NCBI RefSeq assembly: GCF_022605725.1
Contig: NC_065546.1
Span: 42,280,227 to 42,344,226 of the forward strand
DNA: 64,000 nucleotides
Direction of reading: 5' to 3'
Source of the DNA: Anthonomus grandis grandis
Lineage: Eukaryota > Arthropoda > Insecta > Coleoptera > Curculionidae
The notes beneath the pieces are model-generated. The model saw only the letters and a program-made list of their open reading frames with translations. It had not been told where the DNA came from and did not search any database. The translations under genes and the position numbers were made by a program. Of the stretch, positions 1-10,599 are shown piece after piece; the first letter of the stretch is position 1; the number at the start of each line of letters is the position of its first letter.

Positions 1-360
1 AAGTCAAGTTCCTAATGTTTCAGGCCTGAAAGAAAGAGAATCGAGATTTAGGATTTTTTATTTTTGATTTTGACTTTAATAATCTTCAAATTCTCGATGA
101 AATTTCAAAAGTTTCAAAGAAAATTTAGGATTATTAAGTAATTTTGAATGTATTCAAGGGACTTGAATTATTTAAAGCCGTTTTTATTTTTTTGCCACGC
201 AATTACAATAATTATCGATTAAGATATAAGACGATTTAATTAATTTTTAATTAATGAAATCGAAATCTTGGAAAATGAGCAAATTATTTTCAACGTCTAA
301 AAAAACTACCTAAATTGCACAAAAGTGACTTCATTTGCCTGAAAAGAGTAAGTAATAAAT
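1..360. repeat. AT-rich patch with minus-oriented splice-acceptor-like motifs
   Basis: AT-rich sequence with no coding signal. It holds scattered copies, mostly in reverse orientation, of the motif that fills 10.6-17.3 kb: 'gacttcatttgcctgaaaag' near 330-350 is the complement of the CAGGCAnnTGAAGTC core, and 'gtttcaggcctgaaag' occurs near 17. It is probably an outlier of the same degenerate repeat family. Confidence is low because each copy is short. Confidence 0.3.
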
Positions 361-479
361 TAAAATAAGTATGTACATAAAAGACTGAGTGCGACTCCAC
401 AGCAAACCAACCCAAACACTCTCACTTAATCATAAATAATGATTATTTATTATCATAATTGAGTTATCCTCGTGCCGTT

Positions 480-790
480 CATTGTTAAACCGGTAATCGA
501 ACCGTTTATAACATTAAAATATATTTCCTTTACCTACCGCAACAATAATGAAGGTGCGACATCCTCGACCTCTTCACTCAATTGAATTTAACTGGTGCTG
601 ATGCTAATTGGTAATTTAGATGGAAATCTGACCTGCTTTTTCCTCGTCAATAGAGACATTGACGTTTACGACAAGTGTAAACGGTTCGTTCGTCTTCTAT
701 GGGGCCTGTCCCCCTTTAAGGGCTATTATGCGGTTCGTTTAATTATTTTCATCGGGCTGATTAGTGGTGAATCGGCGAGATAAGCACACC
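480..790. promoter_or_regulatory. Possible conserved noncoding block, copy A
   Basis: This stretch is richer in GC and more complex than its surroundings and has no convincing coding potential. Within it, 630-775 resembles 10325-10455. Both contain 'tgacctgc' followed by a T-run, then 'acaagtgta', then 'aagggcNattatgcgNttc', then 'attttcat' and a closing segment ending in 'aatga' or 'ggtga'. Two diverged noncoding copies about 9.7 kb apart suggest either an old duplicated regulatory module or two copies of an unrecognised repeat. The regulatory reading is an inference; only the similarity is seen. Confidence 0.25.
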
Positions 791-991
791 GGAACGGAAC
801 TGTAAGATTTCCAATATACTTTTGGGATGTATATCTTCTTTCAGGATAGGGGAATTTTCAGGAACTCGTAAAGGGTTTAAGCCCAATGGGTATTGCCAAA
901 GTTTACAGAATATATATATTTTGTAAACTTTGGTACTACCTACGAATTTTCTTAATATCCTGAATTTTGGGGTAAGAAATATTATGGTATT

Positions 992-1294
992 GTGTTTTGT
1001 TATAAGCCATCAATAATGCTAAATTATAATGTTTTAACTGCTGATTTTGATTCAATATCAATATTTCCATATCTTTACCTGGCTGTAGATAAAGTTTTCT
1101 GTTTAGGGGATTTTAATAATATTTTATTAAATCTTCAGAATCAAGTTAAACTTTTCGAAAACTATAAGCTACATCAATTAATTGAAGAACCCACAAGAGT
1201 AATGACAAATAATATAACTACTCTCTTAGATGTGATTTTTGTGTCTAATGTGTTGCTGGTTTCTAATAAGGGTATGTTTGTTATGTATATCTAA
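992..1294 (+). pseudogene. Endonuclease (EEP/APE-like) fragment of a non-LTR element
   Basis: The fragment encodes a piece of the apurinic-type endonuclease that nicks target DNA for non-LTR retrotransposition. Visible motifs are FCLGDFNNILLN (the GDFN catalytic signature), then KLHQLIEEPTRVMTNNITTL and LDVIFVSN, the usual order 'GDFN - L...PTR - T..LD.IF.SN'. The final SDH motif and the N-terminal half are not visible. It belongs to the relic that continues at 1745-1848 and 4454-4590. Confidence 0.7.
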
Positions 1295-1399
1295 CCATGA
1301 GAGAATATATTACAAATTAAATTTAACGGAAATAAGCTGCATTCCCAAACTTGTTAAATATTATAATTATAATTGTTAGAAACTTTAATGTATATAATC

Positions 1400-1420
1400 T
1401 TTATTTATTTATTTATTTCA
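1400..1420. repeat. (TTTA)n microsatellite
   Basis: Short run of TTTA repeats in the left part of the split non-LTR relic. It could be the A-rich tail of an inserted minus-strand retroelement, but nothing identifiable adjoins it. Confidence 0.4.
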
Positions 1421-1848
1421 ATATACGGCAGAGCCACTCTTAATGCAAGTCTTAATGTCGATATGCGCAATTTGCCTTGGAATAATATATTTTACGAAAA
1501 TAACATATGTATGTTATGATTTTATTTTACACCTATTTGACACGCATGCGCCTATTCGAGAAAATAATATAAAAACTAAATTTAAAAGCCTAAAGAAATA
1601 ATGAATGCTTACGTACAAAAAGAATAGAGAATTGGATAATTGACAAAAAATTAAGAAATTTCATTCTGATTTCTTCGGAGGAAGAAGAGGAAGTATGTTG
1701 ATTCCCTATTTATAAATAAAATGACACCTTGATTTGTTATATGAAAACCTGGTTACGGTTTTAATATTGGTTCATGTTTGCCTTCAAAATCATATTTATC
1801 AAATAGATATCAAAACATTTTTCCCGATAACAGTCTGAACAACTAAGT

Positions 1849-1869
1849 GAGGCGGGTCATTCCAAAGTG
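1849..1869 (+). repeat. Left TIR of the DUF7869 transposon
   Basis: Starts GAGGCGGGTCATTCCAAAGT and is the exact reverse complement of 4433-4453. The AAGT TSD lies immediately upstream. Confidence 0.85.
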
Positions 1870-1880
1870 CGTCTTGTCCA
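1859..1880 (+). repeat. Subterminal repeat family of the DUF7869 transposon
   Basis: First of a set of about 22-bp motifs. Others are at 2007-2028 (more diverged), 4205-4226 and 4234-4254, all in the same plus orientation. The shared core is ATTCCAAAATGCGTCTTGTC with variants. Clustered copies near both ends are typical of transposase binding sites; that function is inferred, not shown. Confidence 0.6.
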
Positions 1881-2220
1881 CTTTTATTCAAAATTGAGTT
1901 TGATACCTATATCAAAAATATACGTTGACATTTTGCAGCTGAAACACATAATTTTCGTCCAAATTGCTTATAATCCTATTAAAAATCCATTCATATTTTG
2001 CGTGTTATTCCAAAACGCTTCTTATTTGCGAGAGGTCTTGTTTCAAAGCGAGTCATATCCAACTAACCAATCACAAAGTCGGATTTTAAAGACATTATTG
2101 TTTATTGAAGTTATAATGACGTCTTTGTTGTGGTGCGTTTTTTATTCCTATCGTCATTAATGTTTGCAGCTTTTTACGCGAGTAAGACGTTAGCAGAGTG
2201 GTCATTTGTAAAATTTAATA

Positions 2221-4051
2221 ATGGCGGAAGAAACAATTAAAGCTGTACCACGTGGTAGAGGACGAAAAAAAATATCCGATCCCAATTTGTGGGAAAAGAA
2301 TATTAAAAAAGAAAAGAGGCTTGTTATTCCTAGTTTTTTGTTGTTTTTTTTTGGCTACATTATTAATTTGGTTAAGGGTTATTAGTTATTGTTAGGTCTT
2401 TTTAGTTAAGATTTTTTTCAACTTGTGTTTCTTTTTAGGTATTCTGCGAATAAACCACCAGTTTACCCGAATTGTAATCACTCCATTAAAGCTACTTATC
2501 GATGTCATTCACTAAAAATGATAGACGTGAAACATTTTCATGAAAGATTCTACGAAGTTAAGAAAAAACAGGTACAAGATGCATTTATTTTGAAATATAT
2601 TGATATAAGAAAGCCAAAACGTGAGAGAGCTACAAAACCAACCTCATCAAGAAAACAAATTACAATAAATTATTTTGTCAAAGTGTACAATACTGATAAC
2701 TTCCATATACAGGTCTGTCAAAAAACTTTTTTAGGCATTTTACATGTAACAAAGAGCAGAGTTCAAAGGGTTGCCAATCGCTATATTAAAACTGGTAAAA
2801 TGCCTGTTGAAAAAAGAGGTGGCGCTAGATTAAAGGAATTAAATATAGTGAAAAGGAACTCTGTGAAGGCTTTTATTGAAAGATTAAAAGGTGTAGAAAG
2901 TCATTACTGTAGAGGTAAAAGTATGAGACAGTACCTTTCTTGTGATCTTTCTAATAAGAAAATAATGGACATGTACAATAATACTGCGCCCAATAATTTA
3001 AAGGTAAAAAGAAGTTTGTTTAGAAAAATTTTCACACAAGATTATAATATTGGCTTTGGGTCACCAGTTACCGATGCTTGCTCAAAATGTATCTCGCTAT
3101 CAGAGCAAATAAAGACAACAAAAGATGTTAATCTAAAAAACCAACTTATTATTGAAAAAAGGGTACATAAGTTGCGCAGTAAAACATTTTATGACTTTTT
3201 GAAGGAAGAGAAAGATGGGATGTTGACTTTCTTCTATGACTGTCAAAAAAATTTAGTAAATCCAAAAGTACCTGATCAAGTAGCATATTACAGTAGGCAA
3301 CTATATACTTATAATTTTTCTGTTGTAAAAGGGACGTCTTCTTCTCAATTAACAAAAACAAACGTATTTTCGTTCACCTGGATGGAGCACAAATACCAAA
3401 AAAGCTCAAATGAAATCGCGTCTGCAGTATTTTACTTGCTTTCATTTATTGATATGAACAACATTAAGAAACTAAGACTTTGTGCAGACGGATGCGGAGG
3501 ACAAAATAGAAACTCAGTAATGGTTGGCATGCTGGTCTACTATTTAAGTAAAATTTCTTCAATTTCTTTAAAAGAAATTGAATTAGTTTTTCCAGTCAGG
3601 GGTCACTCTTTTTTACCATCCGACCGCATTGCAGTCGTGGCATTTTAAAATATCTCAATGTAGGAGGATCATTCTTACGAAGAAGAAGAAAGGAGATGTG
3701 ACAGTGCGAGGAGAGGAATTCTATAGAAGTGATTTTGGCAAGTCTGCGAGTCTATGGAAGCGCGGAAAAAATAGTTCCAACATAAGTCTTTACAATCTTC
3801 CAAAAGGAGTGCCCATGAAACCTGCGAAAGTTAAAGATATTCAAACCTTATTGAAATCTCATTTTGGTGACCAGTGGATGGACAATTCTGAGTGTGAGTT
3901 TTTTAGAAACTTAATGGAAAGCTGTATTACATCGGAAGAAATAATGGAAAACTCTGATACTATCCAAGAGGAAGAAGATGATAACTTTTGCCAATTATCA
4001 GAGGAGCCTAAAGACCTTAAAATTTCGTTTTTTAAAGCGTTTTTTTGTTAA
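2221..4051 (+). pseudogene. DUF7869-type transposon protein, broken near the C-terminal third
   Basis: Likely two exons. Exon 1 (2221-2318) gives MAEETIKAVPRGRGRKKISD... ending KKEKR, a basic GRGRK start. A 120-nt intron (2319-2438) with a GC donor and TTTTTAG acceptor joins it to YSANKPPVYPN. Exon 2 carries a Cys-containing segment, a helix-turn-helix-like stretch (VQRVANRYIKTGKMPVEKRG), the signature HYCRGKS, then FFYDCQKNLVNPKVPDQ, ADGCGGQNRNS and RGHSFLPSDR. The acidic residues in FYDCQKN and ADGCGGQN are candidate catalytic positions. After SDR the frame is lost (stop at 3646-3648) and coding resumes at about 3635 in another frame with WHFKIS... to a stop at 4051. From memory of the family, a segment of several dozen residues with a conserved acidic residue is missing here, so this copy is probably inactive. 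Confidence 0.7.
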
Positions 4052-4432
4052 CAACCATTTTTTTGTTTCTCAGTTGATAAATTAAAATTTGTCATACGAA
4101 ATAAAATGTTTAATTTAGTTTAATGCTGGCCTTTTGTCTTATTTTGGGTTTAAATAAACTAAAAAAAATATGGGTATAATACTACACGATTTGTCTAATT
4201 TGTTATTCCATAATGCGTCTAATCCACAGCGGTGTTCCAAAATGCATCTTGTCCAAAATTCAATTTTATTTTTAAGGCATTCCAAGTAAAACTGATTTAT
4301 GGGACAATCTTTGTACATTTTCGAATATCAAAATATATAATATTAAAGTGTTAATTTAAGCAACAATGCTGGTAAACCTCAACTTATCCGTTTTTTTCAA
4401 TCTGCCAACAATTCTTCAAAGTGCACAATAAT

Positions 4433-4453
4433 CACTTTGGAATGACCCGCCTC
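4433..4453 (-). repeat. Right TIR of the DUF7869 transposon
   Basis: Perfect inverted copy of 1849-1869, followed at once by AAGT, the second TSD copy, and then by the resumed reverse transcriptase sequence. Confidence 0.85.
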
Positions 4454-4789
4454 AAGTATTACTTACGGTGACCCTTAAGGTTCTATACTTTTTATAATTT
4501 ATACTGAAGATATTTTAGATTCGCTTGAATATTGTAAGCTACAGGCATTTGCTGACGATAAGTATATTTATAATATTCTTTTGATCACAACGACTATAAT
4601 GAAGCAAAATTACTTATGAAGGAGTATCTAGAAATATTGAGCGTAAATGAATCATAATTTAAAAGTAAATCCTAATAAGTCCATAATATGTGGCAATAAA
4701 AATCAAAAAGAGTTTTTTAGATATAATATAAAATTAACGTTTGGTGTTTCACATTCGACTCTCAACTGGAATCTCGTAATCTATAAGAG

Positions 4790-5260
4790 GAACGCATGAT
4801 GGTTAAATTTGGGCCAATTTGAGAATTTTTGAGCTTAAAATGCCTTTTTAAAAAATAAAAAATTTCGAATGTTTCCGAAGATATTCGAAAAAATTCAAAA
4901 TTTTGAAATATCGATTTTATTTTTTTCTGAACTTATTTCTTCTCTGATATTAAAATAATTTGCCACTTTTTTCGTGCTACATTCGTCTTTTGCCAACCAT
5001 CATCAAGTCTATTTTTTTTATAGGCACCATATTGGATCTCTTATTTTTTATATCTCTGCAAAATTACCTTTTTAACGAGTAATATTTATTTTTTGTAATA
5101 ACACGAAATTTTAGAAAATAACTAAATTTGCCGCAGTATATAGGTTGTGATAAAGTGACAAGACAATATTTGGACTGTCATAAGTATCATATATTTTAAA
5201 TATTTGTATGTTTTGATAGTATTGTAGTACAAAGTGACAGGTATTTTACTAGTAATTTAA
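4790..5260. other. AT-rich stretch, nothing recognised
   Basis: Noncoding AT-rich sequence between the split non-LTR relic and the start of a mariner relic. No motif, repeat boundary or RNA gene was identified. Confidence 0.5.
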
Positions 5261-6235
5261 GCAATTTGGTTCTTACGAATGAAGAAAAGCGAATTATGGT
5301 TAAAATTTATTATAAATAAGATAAAAATGCCATTAGGACATCAGAAATGTATTTTTTATTTATTCTGAGCGACAACAACCACACCATACTCAATTAAGAT
5401 AAAAATCTTTGTATGTTTGGTTTAGCAGGCCCAAAAGTAAATATAGAGATAGAATGAATGAAGAAGCTAAAGAAAATTTACTTGAGGTATAGACTAGCAA
5501 TTCCTGTACTTATTGCGCTACATAAAAAATACTTTCTAGATAAATATGAATTCAGAGAAATCCACATAGTACAAGTTTTCTAAAATATTATTTCAATTTT
5601 AGAAAAAAAGTGGATTTAAGGCATTTAAAATATATTTAGCTCAAATAGTACATTGATGCTGTAAGACGAATGTTTTTTTGTACCTGGCTAGCGTAAAAAA
5701 ATTCTGATTACCCCAATTTACAAAATAATCCCCGACAATTTCGGGAAATTCGGGCACAAGCGCGATTTAGCCTAAATGTTTGGACAGGTATTTATAAAAA
5801 TCGAATTTTGGGTCTTTATTTTGTTAATGGAACTTTGAAACGGAGATTCTTCTTCCAAAGTACGATTTTGAAGGCTATTTGGATAACATGATTACTTTAG
5901 AAAAGTTCTGTTTTATCAAGATGATGCTCCTCCACACAAAACACAAGTTTCAAATTATCTTGCAGAATGGTTTGGTGACAGGTAGATTGGAAAAAAGGGT
6001 CCTGTAAGATGGCCGGCAAGATCTCCTGATTTAAATGTTTCAGACACATATTTATGGGAAACACTAAAAAATTGAGTTTTATAGTTCGAAATTTAAATTT
6101 TGAGGAGATGCGATTAACCATCATTAAGTAAACGAGCAATAAATCGCAAGGTGCTCAATATTCGTAAGAGAGTGCAGTGCTGTCTTGGTACACAGGGACA
6201 ATTATTTAAGCACTTAATGTAATTTTATTTTAAGA
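5260..6235 (+). pseudogene. Mariner/Tc1-like transposase relic
   Basis: A decayed cut-and-paste transposase spread over all three plus frames. N-terminal residues LTNEEKRIMVKIYYK match the usual start of this insect subgroup. Later come NPRQFREIRAQ-like and LNVWTGIYKNRILGLYFVNG, then FYQDDAPPHKTQVSNYLAEWF (second catalytic Asp region) and GPVRWPARSPDLNVSDTYLW (third catalytic region) and a C-terminal segment ending HLM. Many stops and shifts make it dead. I see no clear TIRs. A minus-strand reading frame across the same bases is a shadow. Confidence 0.75.
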
Positions 6236-6255
6236 TAAATTATTTTTTTGTTAAA

Positions 6256-6284
6256 TTTATTGTTTATTTATTTATTTATTTACC
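6256..6284. repeat. (TTTA)n microsatellite
   Basis: Run of TTTA units between the mariner relic and the next non-LTR element. It could be the tail of a vanished minus-strand retroelement; no associated coding sequence is seen. Confidence 0.4.
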
Positions 6285-6439
6285 AACGCGTGTAAAACTC
6301 AATAAAATTGTTAATAAAGTTTCCTTAGTTGTTTTTTTGAGTAAGTGGATTAATTTGTAATGGTGTAACCCTAAAGTAATGTGTGTGCTCTACTGTAGTA
6401 ATGTATTGCTTGTTCTACAGCTTGGTAGTTACAGCTAGC

Positions 6440-9000
6440 TTGTTTGTAACTACCTCGAGAGCAATATACTCGAGAGCATCCTTTAATGGTGGGGGAGTAG
6501 GTATATATACTAAGAATTGTTTTAAAGTAACAGACTATGATGTAAAAATGTTTTGTGTAGAAAAATGTTTTGAATATTGTGCAGCATTTTTAAATGACTT
6601 AAATGTATATGTTTTAGCAAAATATAGGTCTCCATCAGGAAATTTCCAATAATTCTTAAATTCAATTGAATCAATTATAAATAAAATTGGTATACATAAA
6701 ACAAAATTTTTTGTGGGAGATTTTAATGTCCACTTCAATACTGATCAGCAGAATTTCCTTGACCTTTCTGACATCATGGGGAGCTATGGTTTTAACAAAC
6801 TATAACAGACCATACAAGGGCTGGAGCTTGTCTGAACAACATTTTTATAAATTTCAGTACCGATTCCTTTAAATCCAGTGTGTTCGATATTGGGGTGTCA
6901 GATCATCTTGGACAGGAGCTGCTGTTGGCGAAGTAATCGATGAGAGTATTATTGGTGGGACTCTGCACCACCATAAGGTATGTAGGCCTGTGACCCAAGG
7001 AGGTAGGTAGGTTGTGTTTCTTTGAACTGGTTTCCTCATATAACTGGAATTTTGTGACAGAGGAGAGTGTAGCTGTCAATGAGTGTTTCAAAATATTTCT
7101 ATCTTTTCTAGAAAAAGCATATACTCAATCTTTTCCCCTGAAAACATATAGGGTGAGGACTGATCAGAGAAGTACAATAACTTGGTTTGACAATAACCTA
7201 AGGGCCATGCGGGATCATCTACAGTTGCTGAGTGAAGTGTCTCGACAGTACAAAAACAGAAATTTTGAGGAGGAGTTTAAGGACTTTCAAAAAGCTTATA
7301 GAGCTGCTATACAGGAGGCAAAAATAAAAGCCAATGATAAATTCATCTCATCAGCTTCTAATCCAACTAAGGTCGTATGGCAAGTTGTTAATGGTAGTGT
7401 AGGTACGTCAAAAACGAAAAAATCTCATGAAAGTACTTTAAAGGCTGACGATTTCAATAATTTCTTTTCACGTATTGCCCATGATACTGTTAGAGACATT
7501 CCACTGTCCCAGGGTAACCCTATCCAAAGTCTCTCTATTCTGTGTATGCCGGAGAATGTGTTCTCTTTCTCTCCTGTATCATTCATAAAAGTAAGAGAGA
7601 TTATTGATGGCTTAAAAAATAAGACTAGTCAAGACATCTATGGGCTAAATGTCAAATTAATTAAGTCTGTTAAAAACATTTTCATAGCTCCAGTAACAAA
7701 ACTAATAAACAGATGCTTCAGGGAGAACACTTTTCCAGGTGTGCTCGGATCAGCCAAGGTAATACCTATTTTTAAAAAGGGTGATCCTGATAGGCCCGAG
7801 AACTACCGTCCTATCTCCTTGCTGCCCATAATCTCAAAAATCTTTGAAAAATGTATTGCTACTCAACTTGTGGAATTTTTTGAGGGTAACAATCTTTTTA
7901 CATCCAGCCAGTTTGGTTTCAGGAAGGGTAAAAGTACCACTATGGCCATTTTAGTCTTAGTTGATTACTTGTTAAATGCTTTTGATAGTTTGCAATATGG
8001 CAGTGTCTTGTTCTGCGATCTGAGCAAGGCATTCGACTGTGTTCTTCATAACATATTGCTGCAAAAACTTTCTAAATATGGACTCAGTCCCAACAGTGTT
8101 AAACTTCTCGCTTCCTATCTGGCCAATAGAGATCAGATGGTAAGTGTTGGTGGGGTGTCATCAGCAGTGGGATAACCATAGGTGTTCCCCAAAGATCTGT
8201 TTTGGGGCCTATCCTCTTTTTGATATATATAAATGACCTACCATTAACTGAACCATCTGGTAAATTCACCATTTTTGCTGATGACATAACAGTGGCATGT
8301 GCCGGAGATACTCTCGAGACCGTAGAGAGGAAATTGAGAGTATTTCAGGGAGGAATTCAGGAACGCAGACAAGACCAACAAAGTTATTTTTACTCTGAGA
8401 CCAGCTGACATATCAAAGGATTCTTCTGTTAAGTTTCTGGGAGTTTTATTGGATCCTCTACTTCACTGGCATTCCCACATTAATATTGTTGCCGTAAGGC
8501 TAAAAACATCTCTATATGCCCTTCGTCGCCTAGCTGGATGTTTATCTGAATCTGGCTTAAGAACAACCTATTTTGGCACCTTCCATCCCTTAGCCACATA
8601 TGCTATTCTAGCGTGGGGTCATGCCCCTCAAACAAAAAGGTTGTTTTCACTAAGGAGAAGGGCAATCAGAATTTTGGGTAGGCTGGGTTGCAGGGAGGAT
8701 TGTAGATCTGTTTTCTCTATGGAGGGAATACTTACCCTACCTTCCGAATATATATTGGAAAAACTTTTATGGGTACACAGGAATAGGGATCGGTATAAAC
8801 TACATGGTGATATACACAACTATGGTACTAGAAACATAAATAGGCTAGTTCCAATTTACCAACGCTTAACAAGGTGTCAGAGTGGTCCCGGATTTCTAGC
8901 TGTTAAGTTATATAATAAACTTCCTACCGACTATGTGGATTTAGATTTGGAACGTTTTAAGAATAAAATAAAACAAATTCTAGTCTCTAATGCATTCTAA
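6440..9000 (+). pseudogene. Non-LTR ORF2: endonuclease plus reverse transcriptase, frameshifted
   Basis: Order of domains: endonuclease with GGGVGIYTKN, YVLAKYRSPSGN, FFVGDFNVHFN (about 6715-6735) and, in another frame, DIGVSDHLG (about 6887); then a linker; then reverse transcriptase (7012-8408) with AKVIPIFKKGD, NYRPISLLPIISKIFEKC, SQFGFRKGKST, LFCDLSKAFDCVLH, SYLANRDQ, IGVPQRSVLGPILFLIYIND and FADDITVACAG; then the C-terminal region (8449-9000) with HWHSHINIV, YAILAWG, RRRAIRILG and the common 'YNTR'-like YGTRNINRLV, ending at a stop before the tail. Frames change inside the endonuclease and near 6900-7010, 8170 and 8400. The first catalytic Asp (CDLSKAFD) and the FADD pair are kept. Confidence 0.85.
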
Positions 9001-9272
9001 TCAACTGAAGAGTTTTTAAACTTCGGATTCTATCTGTGATATTGAGTACCTACCTAAATATTGCATTTTATTTAAGACATATTGTGATTGTGTATTGTTC
9101 ATAGTATGTATATCAATCACTATGTTTTGGTTTTAATGACTTTTATGTAGTGTTTTAGGAAAAATTTTATTATCAATTTTTATAAACAGTCATACCCCAT
9201 TTTTTAACTTTTAACTAACTTTTTGTAATTCTTGACTTGTGTGAATACTATTTTGTATATTGGCATTAATAA

Positions 9273-9290
9273 ATTGATTGATTGATTGAT
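9273..9290 (+). repeat. (ATTG)n 3' tail of the non-LTR element
   Basis: Four to five ATTG units directly after 'attaataa' mark the 3' end of the element. Confidence 0.7.
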
Positions 9291-10310
9291 TTTTATCTAT
9301 CTTGTATTTATAATAATAAAATATATTACTTCTCATACATTATAAAAACGGAATTTTGCAAAGATTTTAAAAATGCAAGAACCAAATATGGCGCCCATAA
9401 GAATGTCTTACGAACCATTTACCAATTTAATCATCTTCGTATCTCTTATAGATTTCGATATCCCCATGCTAAGGATCAAATTTGAAACAACCTGTATAAA
9501 CTCTGCTAAAAACTTGGTGAATGATTCTCGATGACCAACTAAGATCTTTTCAAAGAACTTTTATGTCATTAAAAATACTGTATGTGTTAAATGTTAAGTT
9601 ACGTACGGGGTTAAGCCATTCTCTTGGCTTGTCGCATTTTAATTATTTCAGTTGTGATTCAATTTATGGGTTTTTCTAGATTTGGAAAGCAGGGTGCGTA
9701 TTCAAAAAGTTCAAAATTTTTGTGTGAGGTTTATCTATTTAAAATTTGATCATGAATTTCATTTGTACTGGGATATTGGATAGCTAAAAATTGACATTCG
9801 CAGAATCTTGCATTTTGCTATATTTTTAATAAAAATAGTTGGAAAGCCATCTTCTCCTGCCTCCCTTAAAGAAAGTGAATTAATACTGCTCATATAAGAT
9901 TTCTTATAATACAGCAAAAATTTATATTAAAGTACCGATAAACCTGGTTAGCCTATCGATCTATCAACTAAATAGAAAATTTTCCTTTATTAAATTTCCG
10001 GAAAAATATTTAACAATGTCTCATTTTTTTCTAAAGGAGTAATTTTTTTTACTTGGCTTCACTAAGGGAAATAGAGACAAGTTTCATCCACAAATCCAAC
10101 AAGTTTTGTGGGTCAAAATCCAAAAAAAAAATCCTTTTTAAAGAAAAAAAGAACAACTTTTCTAGACACGAAATTAAATTATATGATACTAATTAGTTAC
10201 AGGATATCTCTTAAATGAACACTTCAATTAAACCAATCATATAATCAATAAATGTTAATCTTCACATCATAAATCTCATAAATCCCGCTGAATGGAAACT
10301 TATTTATAAC
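9290..10310. other. AT-rich stretch, nothing firm
   Basis: Noncoding. A possible element end ('acaacctgtataaac') lies near 9490 but has no partner that I could find. No gene or RNA was recognised. Confidence 0.4.
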
Positions 10311-10460
10311 GTCAGGATCAAAACTTGACCTGCCTTTCATTCAAGGATCGTAAACGAGAGTTTATTGGTGGTTACAAGTGTATGTTTTCAACTACAAAAG
10401 GGCCATTATGCGCTTCATTTAGCCAATTTTCATGGCGGGTTCACTAATGACCTCCTTTTT
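10310..10460. promoter_or_regulatory. Possible conserved noncoding block, copy B
   Basis: Diverged partner of 630-775. Shared words in the same order are 'ttgacctgc', 'tacaagtgta', 'aagggccattatgcg', 'attttcat' and 'actaatga'. It is followed by a GC-richer stretch with 'gtaaacgcgcgtgtc'. No coding signal. Either a duplicated regulatory module or an unknown dispersed repeat. Confidence 0.25.
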
Positions 10461-10599
10461 TACTGTTTGTTTGTTTTGCGTAAACGCGCGTGTCTTTTTC
10501 GCATTATAAATGAAACACCTTTTGCTTATATTGAATAATTCCAGAGTGTGTTAATAACCCTGAGTTAGTTACATCAAAAAAAAGACGCTTCCCAAATAT

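Larger units (their letters stand above)
1849..4453 (+). mobile_element. DNA transposon with DUF7869-type protein, TIRs and 4-bp TSD
   Basis: A complete-looking 2605-bp insertion. Its ends are perfect inverted repeats beginning GAGGCGGGTCATTCCAAAGT (21 bp matched: 1849-1869 against 4433-4453). It is flanked by the 4-bp direct repeat AAGT (1845-1848 and 4454-4457), and it interrupts a reverse transcriptase reading frame that resumes on the other side, so its borders are independently confirmed. Inside it lie one plus-strand gene (2221-4051) and at least four subterminal copies of a motif close to ATTCCAAARTGCGTCTTGTC. The encoded protein belongs to a family abundant in insects and annotated only as DUF7869; a transposase role is an inference from this structure. 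I cannot place it in a standard superfamily. Confidence 0.8.
985..4790 (+). mobile_element. Non-LTR retrotransposon relic split by a DNA transposon
   Basis: Remains of a jockey/CR1-like non-LTR element on the plus strand. The left part has an endonuclease fragment (992-1294) and, at 1790-1813, the residues SYLSNRYQ, the conserved segment just before the reverse transcriptase GVPQGSxLGP motif. The right part resumes directly after the inserted transposon with SITYGDP, a stop, GSILFIIYTEDI and then CKLQAFADD (about 4455-4565), which covers the GVPQGS and FADD catalytic motifs. The reading therefore continues across the 1849-4453 insertion. Several stops and a short deletion after GDP make it dead. 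The stretch 1300-1750 between the parts is AT-rich and unassigned. Confidence 0.75.
6383..9290 (+). mobile_element. Jockey/CR1-like non-LTR retrotransposon, nearly complete ORF2
   Basis: The element spans an endonuclease domain, a reverse transcriptase and a C-terminal region, and ends in a 3' untranslated region and an (ATTG)n tail at 9273-9290. Such simple-repeat tails instead of poly(A) are known in CR1/L2-like and some jockey-like lineages. The 5' untranslated region and ORF1 are absent, consistent with the usual 5' truncation at insertion. Only a handful of frameshifts are visible, so it is among the younger retroelements here. I did not identify a TSD. Confidence 0.8.

Noticed and set aside
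595..783. Small plus-strand reading frame in the first kilobase
   Set aside because: No recognisable motif, and it lies in the noncoding block that has a diverged partner at 10.4 kb; the partner does not preserve the frame.
3149..3361. Minus-strand frame inside the DUF7869 gene
   Set aside because: Shadow of the plus-strand coding sequence.
5897..6139. Minus-strand 80-residue frame
   Set aside because: Shadow of the plus-strand mariner transposase, whose catalytic motifs are on the other strand.
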